Origin: Microbacterium testaceum
Lineage (GTDB): Bacteria > Actinomycetota > Actinomycetes > Actinomycetales > Microbacteriaceae
Reading direction: 5' to 3'
DNA: 64,000 nucleotides
Assembly (NCBI RefSeq): GCF_003075375.1
Contig: NZ_QDFT01000003.1
Coordinates: forward strand, 29 to 64,028
The notes below the pieces were generated by a model. The model did no database searches, had not been told where the DNA came from, and saw only the letters and a program-made list of their open reading frames with translations. The translations under genes and the position numbers were made by a program. Below are positions 56,220 through 64,000 of this stretch, piece by piece. Within the stretch, counting starts at the first letter, position 1, and the number at the start of each line of letters is the position of its first letter.

Positions 56220-57449
56220 TCAGGCACCGACCTTCGCGGCGGCCTTGCCGAAGGCGCTGCCGGCCTTCGCGGCATCCTGGTACGGGCTTCCCGAGGTGAG
56301 GTTGTCACCGCGGTTGGCGGCGGGGACGGCCTGGCGCGGCGCCGCCCCGGCGTAGATCTTCTCGACCAGGTTGGCGTGCGTGGGGGCGTCGGGCACCTCG
56401 GCCGGACGGTTCTTCTGCAGCTCCTTGCGGAGGACGGGGACGACCTCGCCGCCCAGGATGTCGAGCTGCTCGAGCACGGTCTTGGTCGGAAGACCCGCGT
56501 GGTCGATGAGGAAGAGCTGGCGCTGGTAGTCGCCGAAGGTCTCGCGCATGGCGGCGTAGCGGTCGATTATCTGCTGCGGCGAGCCGACGGTCAGCGGGGT
56601 CATCTCGCTGAAGTCCTCGAGGCTCGGGCCGTGGCCGTACACGGGCGCGTTGTCGAAGTAGGGGCGGAACTCGCGCACCGCGTCCTGGGAGTTGGCGCGC
56701 ATGAACACCTGGCCGCCGAGGCCGACGATCGCCTGCTGGGGCGTGCCGTGGCCGTAGTGGGCGTAGCGTTCGCGGTACAGCGTGATGAGACGCTGGTAGT
56801 GCTCCTTGGGCCAGAAGATGTTGTTGGCGAAGAAGCCGTTGCCGTAGTACGCGGCCTGCTCGGCGATCTCGGGCGTGCGGATCGAGCCGTGCCAGACGAA
56901 CGGCGGTACGCCGTCGAGGGGACGCGGGGTCGAGGTGAAGCCCTGCAGCGGCGTGCGGAACTTGCCCTCCCAGTCGACGACGTCCTCACGCCACAGCTTG
57001 TGCAGCAGGTCGTAGTTCTCGATGGTCAGCGGCAGTCCCTGACGGATGTCCTTGCCGAACCAGGGGTACACGGGGCCGGTGTTACCGCGACCGAGCATGA
57101 GGTCGGCGCGGCCGCCCGACACGTGCTGCAGCATCGCGAAGTCCTCGGCGATCTTCACCGGGTCGTTCGTGGTGATGAGCGTGGTCGAGGTGGTGAGGAT
57201 GAGGCGCTCGGTCTGCGCGGCGATGTACGCCAGCGTCGTCGTGGGCGACGACGACCAGAACGGAGGGTTGTGGTGCTCGCCCAGGGCGAAGACGTCGAGT
57301 CCGACCTCCTCGGTGTGCTTCGCGATCGTGAGCGTGTCCTTGATGCGCTGGGCTTCGCTCGGGGTCTTGCCCGTGGTCGGGTCCTGGGTGATGTCGCTCA
57401 CCGTCATGACACCGAACTGCATTCCGGGCCAGTTGCTCGTCTCGTTCAC
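56220..57449 (-). CDS. LLM-class flavin-dependent monooxygenase (CE1758-like)
   Basis: 409-aa luciferase-like TIM barrel using FMNH2. Characteristic parts: ALGEHHNPPFWSSSP near 55, TTTLITTNDPVKIAEDFAML, MLGRGNTGPVYPWFG and TPLTVGSPQQIIDRYA. The GTG at 57449 (VNETSNWPGMQFG) is preferred because AGGAGG stands 6 nt before it. Its reductase follows directly. The substrate of this family is not known. An AT-rich operator-like palindrome overlaps the promoter. Confidence 0.9.
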   Translation of the reverse strand: MNETSNWPGMQFGVMTVSDITQDPTTGKTPSEAQRIKDTLTIAKHTEEVGLDVFALGEHHNPPFWSSSPTTTLAYIAAQTERLILTTSTTLITTNDPVKIAEDFAMLQHVSGGRADLMLGRGNTGPVYPWFGKDIRQGLPLTIENYDLLHKLWREDVVDWEGKFRTPLQGFTSTPRPLDGVPPFVWHGSIRTPEIAEQAAYYGNGFFANNIFWPKEHYQRLITLYRERYAHYGHGTPQQAIVGLGGQVFMRANSQDAVREFRPYFDNAPVYGHGPSLEDFSEMTPLTVGSPQQIIDRYAAMRETFGDYQRQLFLIDHAGLPTKTVLEQLDILGGEVVPVLRKELQKNRPAEVPDAPTHANLVEKIYAGAAPRQAVPAANRGDNLTSGSPYQDAAKAGSAFGKAAAKVGA

Positions 57450-57464
57450 GATGCGCCTCCTGTT

Positions 57465-57484
57465 TGTATGCATCTGAATATACA
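57465..57484 (-). promoter_or_regulatory. AT-rich operator-like palindrome before the LLM gene
   Basis: TGTAT-N10-ATACA, conspicuous in this G+C-rich DNA. On the minus strand it overlaps TATATT, the likely -10 box, 16 nt before the AGGAGG. It looks like a MarR- or GntR-type operator for the monooxygenase/reductase pair. Confidence 0.5.
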
Positions 57485-57547
57485 TGGGAGAACGCCGGGC
57501 CGTCGGATCTATTCCCGGACCACCGGCATCCGCTCGAACCTGCCGAT

Positions 57548-57606
57548 AAACGCTCTCCGTGTCGAGAAACGCGACGAGACCGCGTTTCTCGATACGGAGA
57601 GCGTTT
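57548..57606. repeat. Long palindrome, 26-bp arms
   Basis: AAACGCTCTCCGTGTCGAG... pairs with its complement over 26 bp, broken only by one G-T pair, around the 7-nt loop ACGAGAC. It lies in the 435-nt gap between efeB and the LLM gene. It starts with GATAAACG like the palindrome at 62692, so both belong to one intergenic repeat family. It may act as a terminator or as a REP-like mobile element. Confidence 0.85.
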
Positions 57607-57610
57607 GTGG

Positions 57611-57879
57611 GCGGATGCCGGGGGCACACGCCGACGCCCGGGGCACGCGCGGATGCCGGGGGCACGCGCGGATGCCGGGGCACACGCCGACGCCGGGGGC
57701 ACACGCCGACGCCGGGGGCACGCGCGGATGCAGGAGGCACACGCCGACGCCGGGGAGGCACGCGCGGACACCGGGCAGGCACGCGCGAACGCCGGGAGGC
57801 ACGCGCGGACACCGGGCAGGCACGCGCGGACGCCGGGGACACGCGCGGATGCCGGGCAGGCACGCGCGGACGCCCGGGA
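57611..57879. repeat. Variable tandem repeat beside efeB
   Basis: About 14 head-to-tail units of 18-21 bp, of two alternating types: GCGGATGCCGGGGGCACGC and GCCGACGCCGGGGGCACAC. The array stops 6 bp before the efeB stop codon. No unit encodes a plausible conserved protein. Copy number probably varies between strains. Confidence 0.88.
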
Positions 57880-57884
57880 GGGCG

Positions 57885-59210
57885 TCAGGCGCCCATGAGC
57901 CCCGCCCCGATCGAGGTCCCCGCCGCCGGCGCGGGCGGCACCGCCCACAGCCCCGAGCCGACGTGGCGCAGGTATTCGCCCATGGCATCCGTCGCCAGGG
58001 ACCGCTGCACCGTGATGTACCGGTCGGGACTGCGCTGGAACGACAGGAAGAACAGCCCGGCGTTCAACCGGCCGAGGTCGGTCGTGCCGTCGACGAAGTT
58101 GTACCCGCGGCGCAGCAGACGGATGCCGCCGTTGAGATCGGGGTGGGCCAGCCGCACGTGACTGCGCGGGTCGATCGCGGGCTTCCCCGTGGCGCCGACG
58201 GCCGCGAAGTCGGGAGCGGCGAACTCGTCGCCGCCCGACAGCGGCGCGCCGTTCGCCTTGTCGCGACCGACGACCCGGTCCTGTTCGGCCAGGCGCGTGC
58301 GGTCCCAGGTCTCGATGAGCATCGCGATCCGCCGGGCGACGAGGTACGACCCGCCCGCGAGCCACGCCGGGCCCTCGGATGCCGGCACCCACACGTTCTC
58401 GTCGAGGGCGGCGGCGTCGTCGGCCAGGATGTTCGCGGTGCCGTCCTTGTACCCGAAGAGGTTGCGCGGGGTCGCCTGAGCGGCGGTGGTCTTGGACGTG
58501 CGTCCGAATCCGAGCTGCGACCACCGGATCGTTGCGCGGCCGAAGGCGATGCGACTGAGGTTGCGGATCGCGTGCACGGCGACCTGCGGGTCGTCCGCGC
58601 ACGCCTGGATGCACAGGTCGCCGTCCGAACGGAGCGGATCGAGGTCGTCGCCGACGAAGGCGGGCAGCCGCTCGAGCCCCTCCGGCTTCTGGGCCTCGAG
58701 CCCGAAGCGCTCGTCGAAGAGCGACGGGCCGAACCCGAACGTGATCGTGAGGTTGCTCGCGGGCAGCCCCAGCGCCTCGCCGGTGTCATCCGGCGGCGCC
58801 TCGGGCGACCCGCCGACCGCGCCCGTCGCGCTGACGTCGAGACCCTGCATCATCCGGGTCGCGGCGTAGGTCCAGTCCGACAGCAGCTCCGCCAGATCCG
58901 CGCGCGTGGTGCGGGCCATCATGTCGTAGGCGGCGAAGTGCAGGTGGTCCTGCACCGGAGTCGTGATCCCGGGCTGATGGATGCCGGCCCCCGGGGCCAC
59001 GGCATCCGTCACCGCCCGCGCCTGCGCGGTGCCGTACGCGGCCCCGCCGACCAGGCCCGCCCCGGCGCCGACGACGAGGCCCGTGGCCCCGGCGCCGATC
59101 GCCAGGCCGAACAGGCCCCGGCGGGAGAGGCCGGCGGCATCCGTCCGCTCGTTGGAGACGGCACCCGCCTCGACGGGCGGGGAGGACTGCTCTTCGTCGG
59201 TCACGCTCAC
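57885..59210 (-). CDS. efeB: DyP-type heme peroxidase EfeB, Tat-exported
   Basis: 441-aa deferrochelatase/peroxidase. The twin-arginine signal is LSRRGLFGLAIGAGATG (Arg30-Arg31), so it folds with heme and is exported by Tat. DyP features: the GYKDGT loop (GxxDG), LRRGYNFVDG and RLNAGLFFLSFQ. The GTG at 59210 overlaps the efeO stop by 4 nt. It feeds iron oxidised or extracted from heme to EfeO and EfeU. The 3' end abuts the tandem repeat. Confidence 0.94.
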   Translation of the reverse strand: MSVTDEEQSSPPVEAGAVSNERTDAAGLSRRGLFGLAIGAGATGLVVGAGAGLVGGAAYGTAQARAVTDAVAPGAGIHQPGITTPVQDHLHFAAYDMMARTTRADLAELLSDWTYAATRMMQGLDVSATGAVGGSPEAPPDDTGEALGLPASNLTITFGFGPSLFDERFGLEAQKPEGLERLPAFVGDDLDPLRSDGDLCIQACADDPQVAVHAIRNLSRIAFGRATIRWSQLGFGRTSKTTAAQATPRNLFGYKDGTANILADDAAALDENVWVPASEGPAWLAGGSYLVARRIAMLIETWDRTRLAEQDRVVGRDKANGAPLSGGDEFAAPDFAAVGATGKPAIDPRSHVRLAHPDLNGGIRLLRRGYNFVDGTTDLGRLNAGLFFLSFQRSPDRYITVQRSLATDAMGEYLRHVGSGLWAVPPAPAAGTSIGAGLMGA

Positions 59211-60436
59211 TCCAGGATCGTCACCGTGAGCTGCGACAGCGGCTCGGCGAGCGCGTTGATGAGGTCGGTCAGCTGACGCTTGTCGGCCTCGGTGAGCTGC
59301 GGATAGGGCACGAACCCGGCGTCGGCGGAGCCGTGCGCGGCGAGCGCCGCTTCGAGGTCGGCGTACCCGGCGTCGATCCGACTGACGAGCGAGGCGCCCT
59401 TGTCGCCCTTCGATTCGGCGAAGTCGCGCACGAGCGAGAAGGCCATCTTGGAGCCCTCGACGTTGGCGGCGAAGTCGTGCAGGTCGGTCTTGGACCACCA
59501 GTCCTCCTCGCCGCTGATCTTGCCGGTGGCCACCTCGTCGAGCAGCGCGATCGCACCGTTCGAGATGCCCGCGACGCCCTGCGCCTCGAGCGTCCGGGTG
59601 AACTCGTCGGAGTGCACGTAGTCGTACAGCTCCTGCGTGTCGGCGATCAGCTGGTCGCCGTAGGTCGCGCGCTCCGCGGTCGTCGAGGGAGCCCAGTCCT
59701 TCCACGCCGGGGTCTCGCCGTCGGCGTTGAGCGCGTCCTGCGCGGGCACCCAGAGGTCCTTCTCGATGCGGTGGAACCCGGTCCACTGCAGGCCCTCGGC
59801 AACGGCGTCCACCTCGCGGTAGTCGATGCGCGGGTCGAGGTCGCCCAGCGCCTCGGCGACGGGCTCGATGCGCTCGTAGAAGGCGCGCACGCGCGGGAAC
59901 TGCTCACGCGCGGCGGCGTCGTCCCCGGCCTCGTACGCGGCGGCGAAGGTCTGCACGGCGGGGATGAGCTGGCCCGTCTGGTCCTTGACGAACGCGGCGT
60001 ACAGGTCGACGGCCTGCTGCTTCTGCTCGGCATCCGCTCCGTCGAGGGCGACCGCCTCACCGGTGACCGCGAAGGCCTTCTTGCCGACGCCGTCGCCCAC
60101 CATCCCGGGCTTGCACAGGGTGAAGTAGTCGCCGGGCTGAGCGACGACGGTCAGGCTGCGCGAGGCGCCGGGGGCGATGTTCTCGACCTCGCCGACGATG
60201 CGCAGGCCGTCCGAGGCCAGCAGGTAGAACTCGGTCACCTGATCGCTCTTGTTGTCGATCTGGAACGCCACCGTGCCGCTGGGGGCGCTGCTCGACGACA
60301 CGGCGCAGTCGTCGGCGGTCGAGGTGACGGTGAGCGCGCCGGTGCCGGCGGCGTCGGCCTTGGCGACGCACCCCGACAGGGCGAGGGCGGCGACCCCGGC
60401 CACGGCGGTGGCCGCGAGAAGGCGTGTGGGATTCAT
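59207..60436 (-). CDS. efeO: Iron-uptake lipoprotein EfeO
   Basis: 409-aa iron-binding lipoprotein. Lipobox LSGC at Cys23. An N-terminal cupredoxin-like domain (about 35-130) is followed by the M75/imelysin domain (about 145-400), which carries the metal-binding WTGFHRIEKDLW and GISNGAIALLDEVATGKISG. ATG start. It passes iron between EfeB and the EfeU permease and overlaps efeB by 4 nt. Confidence 0.94.
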   Translation of the reverse strand: MNPTRLLAATAVAGVAALALSGCVAKADAAGTGALTVTSTADDCAVSSSSAPSGTVAFQIDNKSDQVTEFYLLASDGLRIVGEVENIAPGASRSLTVVAQPGDYFTLCKPGMVGDGVGKKAFAVTGEAVALDGADAEQKQQAVDLYAAFVKDQTGQLIPAVQTFAAAYEAGDDAAAREQFPRVRAFYERIEPVAEALGDLDPRIDYREVDAVAEGLQWTGFHRIEKDLWVPAQDALNADGETPAWKDWAPSTTAERATYGDQLIADTQELYDYVHSDEFTRTLEAQGVAGISNGAIALLDEVATGKISGEEDWWSKTDLHDFAANVEGSKMAFSLVRDFAESKGDKGASLVSRIDAGYADLEAALAAHGSADAGFVPYPQLTEADKRQLTDLINALAEPLSQLTVTILE

Positions 60437-60501
60437 GGTGCTCCGTTCGGATTCGGAAGTAGCGGATGCCACGGCGTCGGGGAGGGGCGCGGACCCGGGA
60501 G

Positions 60502-61455
60502 TCAGGAGGTCGCGGCGGCGGCCGTGGCGCGCGCGGACGGCGCGACGGGGCTGGCCGCGGTCGCGCGCGGACGACGGTTCGCGCGCACACCCCGGATGAA
60601 CAGGGGGACCACGACCGCGACGTAGATCACCCAGGCGATCACCTGCAGCCACGTCATCTGCGGCATGAAGCCGACCGTCGCCTGCAGGATCGCGGCGAGC
60701 GCGCTGTCGGGGGCGATCACGGTCGAGAGGTCGAAGGCCCAGCCGAAGGGCAGACCCGCCCAGCCGACGGCGACCGCACCCGTGGCGGGGTCGATGGGCG
60801 CGCCGGCGCCGAAGGGACCGGGCAGGACGCCGGCCTCCTGCAGGTCGTGGAACGCGTAGGCGAGCACCCCGGCGGCGACCACGACGAGGAAGCCGCCCGT
60901 CCAGGTGAAGAAACGACCGAGGTTCAGGCGCAGCATGCCGCGCGCGATGAACCAGCCGAGCACCGCGGCCGTGGCCAGCCCCAGCAGGGCGCCGATGAGC
61001 GCCTCGGCCGACTCGCCGAAGGACTGCACCATCGACCACAGCAGCAGGGTCGTCTCGACGCCCTCGCGCGCGACCGACACGAAGCCGATGGCCACGAGCG
61101 CCCAGACGCCGCCGCGCAGGGCCTTGTCGACGCCGCCCTCGAGGCCGCTCTTGAGGGTGCGGCCGGCCTTCTGCATCCAGAAGATCATCCAGGTGACCAT
61201 CGCCACGGCCAGCAACGAGAGCCCGCCGCCGAGCATCTCCTGCGCCTCGAAGGTCAGCATGTAGGCGCCGAAGGTGAAGACGGCGCCGATGGCCAGCGCG
61301 AGACCGATCGCCAGGCCGACCCCGGTCCACAGCTTCGGCAGGGCATCGCGGCGACCGACCCGGGTGAGATAGGCGACGAGGATGCCGACGACGAGCGCGG
61401 CCTCGAGGCCCTCGCGGAGGCCGATGAGGAAGGTGGCGAAGAAGCTGGCAAGCAC
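60502..61455 (-). CDS. efeU: Ferrous/ferric iron permease EfeU (FTR1 family)
   Basis: 317-aa permease with about seven membrane spans. The two FTR1 iron motifs are present: LREGLEAAL (about 12-20) and AREGVETTL in the middle. GTG start (VLASFFATFLIGLREG). The tail is a charged Ala/Arg-rich segment. First gene of efeUOB; a DtxR/IdeR-like box lies 52-70 nt upstream, so the operon is probably repressed when iron is plentiful. Confidence 0.94.
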   Translation of the reverse strand: MLASFFATFLIGLREGLEAALVVGILVAYLTRVGRRDALPKLWTGVGLAIGLALAIGAVFTFGAYMLTFEAQEMLGGGLSLLAVAMVTWMIFWMQKAGRTLKSGLEGGVDKALRGGVWALVAIGFVSVAREGVETTLLLWSMVQSFGESAEALIGALLGLATAAVLGWFIARGMLRLNLGRFFTWTGGFLVVVAAGVLAYAFHDLQEAGVLPGPFGAGAPIDPATGAVAVGWAGLPFGWAFDLSTVIAPDSALAAILQATVGFMPQMTWLQVIAWVIYVAVVVPLFIRGVRANRRPRATAASPVAPSARATAAAATS

Positions 61456-61506
61456 GGGCGGGTTTCCGACTTTCGGGAGATGGGATGCCGCGACGCTGCG
61501 GGTCGG

Positions 61507-61525
61507 TAAGGACAGCCTCACCTGA
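61507..61525 (-). promoter_or_regulatory. DtxR/IdeR-like iron box upstream of efeU
   Basis: TAAGGACAGCCTCACCTGA matches about 14 of 19 bases of the DtxR/IdeR consensus TTAGGTTAGGCTAACCTAA. It stands upstream of efeUOB at an operator-like distance. Also upstream of the divergent 2OG-oxygenase gene, which could share it. Confidence 0.65.
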
Positions 61526-61644
61526 CTCAGACAGATTACGCACTTTCGCCGCGACGCGCATCCCCCGCGCGCACCCGTGCCGCTCTCGGGACGGAGGCGG
61601 AGGTAACCCTCGGCAACATTCGCGCCGACGGCCGCGAGCCGATC

Positions 61645-61650
61645 TAGCCT
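61645..61650 (+). promoter_or_regulatory. Leaderless -10 box of the 2OG oxygenase
   Basis: TAGCCT, then CGACGC, then ATG. Confidence 0.6.
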
Positions 61651-61656
61651 CGACGC

Positions 61657-62673
61657 ATGTCCGAGCTCACTCTTCCGATCCTCGACCTCTCGCTCCTCGA
61701 CCAGGGCCCCGACGCCGCCGCCCGGTTCCGCGACGATCTGCGCGCCGCCACGCACGACGTCGGCCTCTTCTACCTCACCGGCACCGGCGTCAGCGCCGAG
61801 CTGGAGTCCCGACTGCTGCAGGCGGCGAAGGACTTCTTCGCCCTGCCGGATGCCGACAAGCTCGCCATCGAGAACGTCACCAGTCCGCACTTCCGCGGCT
61901 ACACGCGCGTCGGCGGCGAGCTGACCCAGGGCCGGGTCGACTGGCGCGAGCAGATCGACATCGGCCCCGAGCGGGAACCGCTGGTCGACCCCGACGGTCC
62001 CGGCTACAACCGCCTCGTCGGCCCCAACCTTTGGCCCGCGGCCCAGCCCGAGCTGCGCGAGGTGGTCGCCGAGTGGCACGACCACCTGACCGGCATCGCC
62101 CGTAAACTCCTCCGCGCGTGGGCGCTGTCGCTGGGAGCCGAAGAGCAGTACTTCGACCGGCACTTCGGCGACCCGCAGACGCTCATCAAGATCGTCCGCT
62201 ACCCCGGCAAGGACGACCCCACCCCCCAGCAGGGCGTCGGTGCGCACAAGGACTCGGGAGTCCTCACCCTGCTGTGGGTGGAGCCGGGCAAGGGCGGCCT
62301 GCAGGTCGAGCGCGACGGCGAGTGGGTCGACGCTCCCCCGGTCTCGGGCGCTTTCGTGGTGAACATCGGCGAGCTGCTCGAGTACGCGACCCAGGGCTAC
62401 CTGACCGCGACCAACCACCGGGTCATCTCGCCGCGCTTCCCGGACGAGCGCATCTCGGTGCCGTTCTTCTTCAACCCCGCGCTCGACGCGCGCCTGCCCA
62501 TCATCGATCTGCCCGAGGAGTTGGCATCCGAGGTCCGGGGAGTCACCGACGACCCCACCAACCCCATCCACGCGACCTACGGCGAGAACGCCCTCAAGTC
62601 GCGCCTGCGCGCCCACCCCGACGTGGCCGAGCGCTGGCACCCCGACCTGTTGGCCGCGCGCGCGGGCTCCTGA
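61657..62673 (+). CDS. 2-oxoglutarate/Fe(II)-dependent oxygenase (IPNS-like)
   Basis: 338-aa double-stranded beta-helix enzyme similar to isopenicillin-N-synthase/gibberellin-oxidase-type oxygenases. The iron triad is HKD (GAHKDSGVL) plus His in TNHRVISP; the 2OG-binding Arg/Ser is in RISVPFFFNP. The N-terminal DIOX_N part is LPILDLSLLDQGPDAAARF. Substrate is unknown. It is divergent from efeUOB and its own iron need fits that neighbourhood. Leaderless-type promoter. Confidence 0.9.
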   Translation: MSELTLPILDLSLLDQGPDAAARFRDDLRAATHDVGLFYLTGTGVSAELESRLLQAAKDFFALPDADKLAIENVTSPHFRGYTRVGGELTQGRVDWREQIDIGPEREPLVDPDGPGYNRLVGPNLWPAAQPELREVVAEWHDHLTGIARKLLRAWALSLGAEEQYFDRHFGDPQTLIKIVRYPGKDDPTPQQGVGAHKDSGVLTLLWVEPGKGGLQVERDGEWVDAPPVSGAFVVNIGELLEYATQGYLTATNHRVISPRFPDERISVPFFFNPALDARLPIIDLPEELASEVRGVTDDPTNPIHATYGENALKSRLRAHPDVAERWHPDLLAARAGS

Positions 62674-62691
62674 CCCGCGAGGTCATCCCCG

Positions 62692-62758
62692 CGATAAACG
62701 CCGGTCCCGCTCAGACACGCGGCGACGCGCCGTGTCTCGGCAGGACCGGCGTTTATCG
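62692..62758. repeat. Palindrome with 16-bp arms, same family as 57548
   Basis: CGATAAACGCCGGTCC and its exact complement enclose a second stem, AGACACG/CGTGTCT. It lies between the convergent 2OG-oxygenase and rpsO genes. It shares the GATAAACG start and GTGTC core with the palindrome at 57548-57606. Confidence 0.85.
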
Positions 62759-62870
62759 ATGGTGCTGGCGGTGTGCTCGAGCGACCGGGCGGGGCAGCGG
62801 TGGAGCGGACCCGGCAAGGGCAGGGCGGGCCGGGGGCGCGAAGAGCGAGGGCACGGCATCCGGGAACGCC

Positions 62871-62901
62871 GAAGGCCGCCCCACACCGTGGGGCGGCCTT
62901 C
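62871..62901 (-). terminator. Terminator after rpsO
   Basis: GAAGGCCGCCCCAC pairs with its exact complement (14 bp) over ACC, 34 nt downstream of the rpsO stop. Confidence 0.8.
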
Positions 62902-62935
62902 CAAGAATGTTTTGCGCGATAGAACGCTGGTGCGA

Positions 62936-63205
62936 TTAGCGACGCAGACCGAGACGCTCGATGAGCGAGCGGTAACGGTTGATGTCGACGTCCTGCAGGT
63001 AACCCAGCAGGCGACGGCGCTGACCGACGAGCAGGAACAGGCCACGGCGCGAGTGGTGGTCGTGCTTGTGTGCCTTGAGGTGCTCGGTGAGGTCCTTGAT
63101 GCGCTGCGTCATCATCGCGACCTGCACCTCGGGGGATCCGGTGTCACCGGGGTGCGTCGCGTACTCTTCGATGATCGCCTTCTTGACGTCTGCTTCGAGT
63201 GCCAT
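62936..63205 (-). CDS. rpsO: 30S ribosomal protein S15
   Basis: 89 aa, exactly the usual length. S15 binds the central domain of 16S rRNA early in assembly. Conserved parts: [28 protein letters not shown] and [26 protein letters not shown] after GGAAGG. In many actinobacteria it is followed by pnp; here the next gene downstream is on the other strand, and pnp is far away. Confidence 0.99.
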   Translation of the reverse strand: MALEADVKKAIIEEYATHPGDTGSPEVQVAMMTQRIKDLTEHLKAHKHDHHSRRGLFLLVGQRRRLLGYLQDVDINRYRSLIERLGLRR

Positions 63206-63358
63206 AGATGGGATCCCCTTCCTTCTCATTGCGCGGCGCTCGGCACCTGATGTGCGAGCTCTCTTTATCCGCGGCCGATCGAACGGCAACCGCATGAGTC
63301 TACCAGCCCCCGACCCCGTGCACGAACCGTGCCGCGGACCACTGTCGGCGGGCTGGCG

Positions 63359-63364
63359 TAGCCT
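63359..63364 (+). promoter_or_regulatory. Leaderless -10 box of the MFS gene
   Basis: TAGCCT, then CGATCC, then GTG at 63371; no ribosome-binding site. Confidence 0.6.
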
Positions 63365-63370
63365 CGATCC

Positions 63371-64000
63371 GTGCAGCCGAGCGACCCCGTGACCACCTCC
63401 CGGGCCCGCCGCGCCCTGATCGACGTCCGCCCGCTCACCACGTCTCCCGCGTTCGCCCGGCTGTGGATCGGCTCGACCCTCGCGGGCCTCGGGGGTCAGC
63501 TCACCGTCGTCGCGGTCATGCTGCACGTGTTCGAGCTGACGCAGAGCACCTTCGCGGTCTCGATGATCGCGGTGGCGGGGCTGCTGCCCATGGTCGTGGC
63601 GGGTCTGTACGGCGGCATGCTCGCCGACGCCTTCGATCGGCGCACCGTGGCACTGCTGGCGGCCGTCATCACCTTCGCGTCGACGGCCCTGCTGGCGATC
63701 CTGGCTTGGACGGGTCTCGAGACGGTGGCCTGGCTCTTCGTGCTCAGCGTGGTCAACTCGGCCGCCAACTCGATCGTCATGGCGACGAAGTCGGCGATCA
63801 CCCCGCGACTGATCCCCCGCGACCTCCTGCCCGCGGCGGCGGCGCTGCAGGGGGTGACGGTGGGGATCATGGTCATGGCCGGACCGGCCCTCGCGGGAGT
63901 GCTCGTCGCGGTCGCCGGCTACGCCTGGACGTATTCGCTCGACGTCCTGCTGATGACCTCGCTGTTCCTCGGCCTCTGGTCGCTGCCGCGCCTGCGGCCC
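63371..64000 (+). CDS. MFS transporter, N-terminal half (cut by window edge)
   Basis: At least 210 residues; the frame is open to the window end. Six hydrophobic segments are seen, with the MFS loop-2 motif [15 protein letters not shown] near 80. It resembles EntS-type exporters and MFS drug/siderophore efflux proteins ([17 protein letters not shown]). The GTG at 63371 is chosen from the -10 spacing; GTG 63389 is an alternative. It is divergent from rpsO. The substrate cannot be inferred from this half. Confidence 0.88.
   Translation, partial: MQPSDPVTTSRARRALIDVRPLTTSPAFARLWIGSTLAGLGGQLTVVAVMLHVFELTQSTFAVSMIAVAGLLPMVVAGLYGGMLADAFDRRTVALLAAVITFASTALLAILAWTGLETVAWLFVLSVVNSAANSIVMATKSAITPRLIPRDLLPAAAALQGVTVGIMVMAGPALAGVLVAVAGYAWTYSLDVLLMTSLFLGLWSLPRLRP

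Noticed and set aside
57611..57879. CRISPR array
   Set aside because: Units are 18-21 bp, directly adjacent and lack unique spacers. No cas genes are present. It is a tandem repeat.
57464..58161. Short proteins translated through the tandem repeat
   Set aside because: Only repeat-coded Ala/Gly/His/Arg runs; all overlap efeB or intergenic repeats and lack ribosome-binding sites.

Overview
This 64 kb window is a piece of a high-G+C (about 70 % by eye) actinobacterial chromosome, most likely Microbacterium or a close relative in Microbacteriaceae. The evidence is the actinobacterial gene order (ftsK-pgsA-cinA-clgR-DUF3046-recA-recX-miaB-miaA-dapF-hflX-lexA, with dapA, dapB, thyA and folA nearby), the gluABCD uptake operon, a PriA-type HisA, a DUF1844 gene beside infC, and the codon and intergenic style. 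No tRNA, rRNA, insertion sequence, phage or CRISPR was recognised. Most genes lie on the minus strand and are tightly packed, often with 1-4 nt start/stop overlaps.

Layout. 1-9.5 kb: pheS-pheT (pheT runs off the left edge), the gluABCD amino-acid ABC transporter, a SpoU RNA methyltransferase, and the infC-rpmI-rplT translation operon, whose infC starts with ATC. 9.7-13.6 kb: an SseB-like protein and the histidine genes hisC-hisB-hisH-priA. 13.7-24.4 kb: the SOS repressor lexA with a divergent LysM gene, a membrane zinc metallopeptidase, an S9 peptidase, hflX, an rRNA-methyltransferase-like gene, dapF, and miaB-miaA-acetyltransferase. 24.5-37.4 kb: a large LuxR-type ATPase regulator, recA-recX, clgR, cinA, pgsA, ftsK, rnj and dapA. 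37.5-46 kb: NUDIX, SDR, folA-thyA, a thioredoxin/DUF4395 pair, OsmC, dapB and an unusual aldo-keto reductase. 46-63.2 kb: pnp and rpsO, which are neighbours in many bacteria, are here 14.6 kb apart. Between them lie accessory genes: a lysozyme-like secreted protein, a fused glycosyltransferase-SGNH hydrolase, DedA, a fructosamine-kinase-like gene, a nuclease, a flavin-monooxygenase pair, the efeUOB iron-uptake operon and a 2OG-Fe(II) oxygenase. The window ends inside an MFS exporter.

How the genes work together. DNA damage: lexA, recA/recX and the LysM gene share LexA-type operators. Cell wall and lysine: dapA, dapB and dapF. Nucleotides and folate: thyA and folA. RNA turnover: rnj, pnp and hflX. 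Iron: efeUOB sits behind a DtxR/IdeR-like operator.

The most unusual signals are not classical genes. (i) The heptamer GGATGCC/GGCATCC is strongly over-represented. (ii) At least 13 genes have a TAnnnT -10 box exactly 6-7 nt before the start codon, which implies leaderless mRNAs. (iii) Several intergenic repeat families are present: two related long palindromes, a variable tandem repeat beside efeB, a 141-bp duplication carrying the tail of a kinase gene, and CGGAG-phased repeats. (iv) Some proteins have altered or fused architectures: a GT4-SGNH fusion, an aldo-keto reductase lacking three of its four catalytic residues, and a LuxR ATPase whose Walker A lysine is arginine. I found no clearly new multi-gene system. 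The pnp-rpsO accessory block and its repeats are the best place to look.
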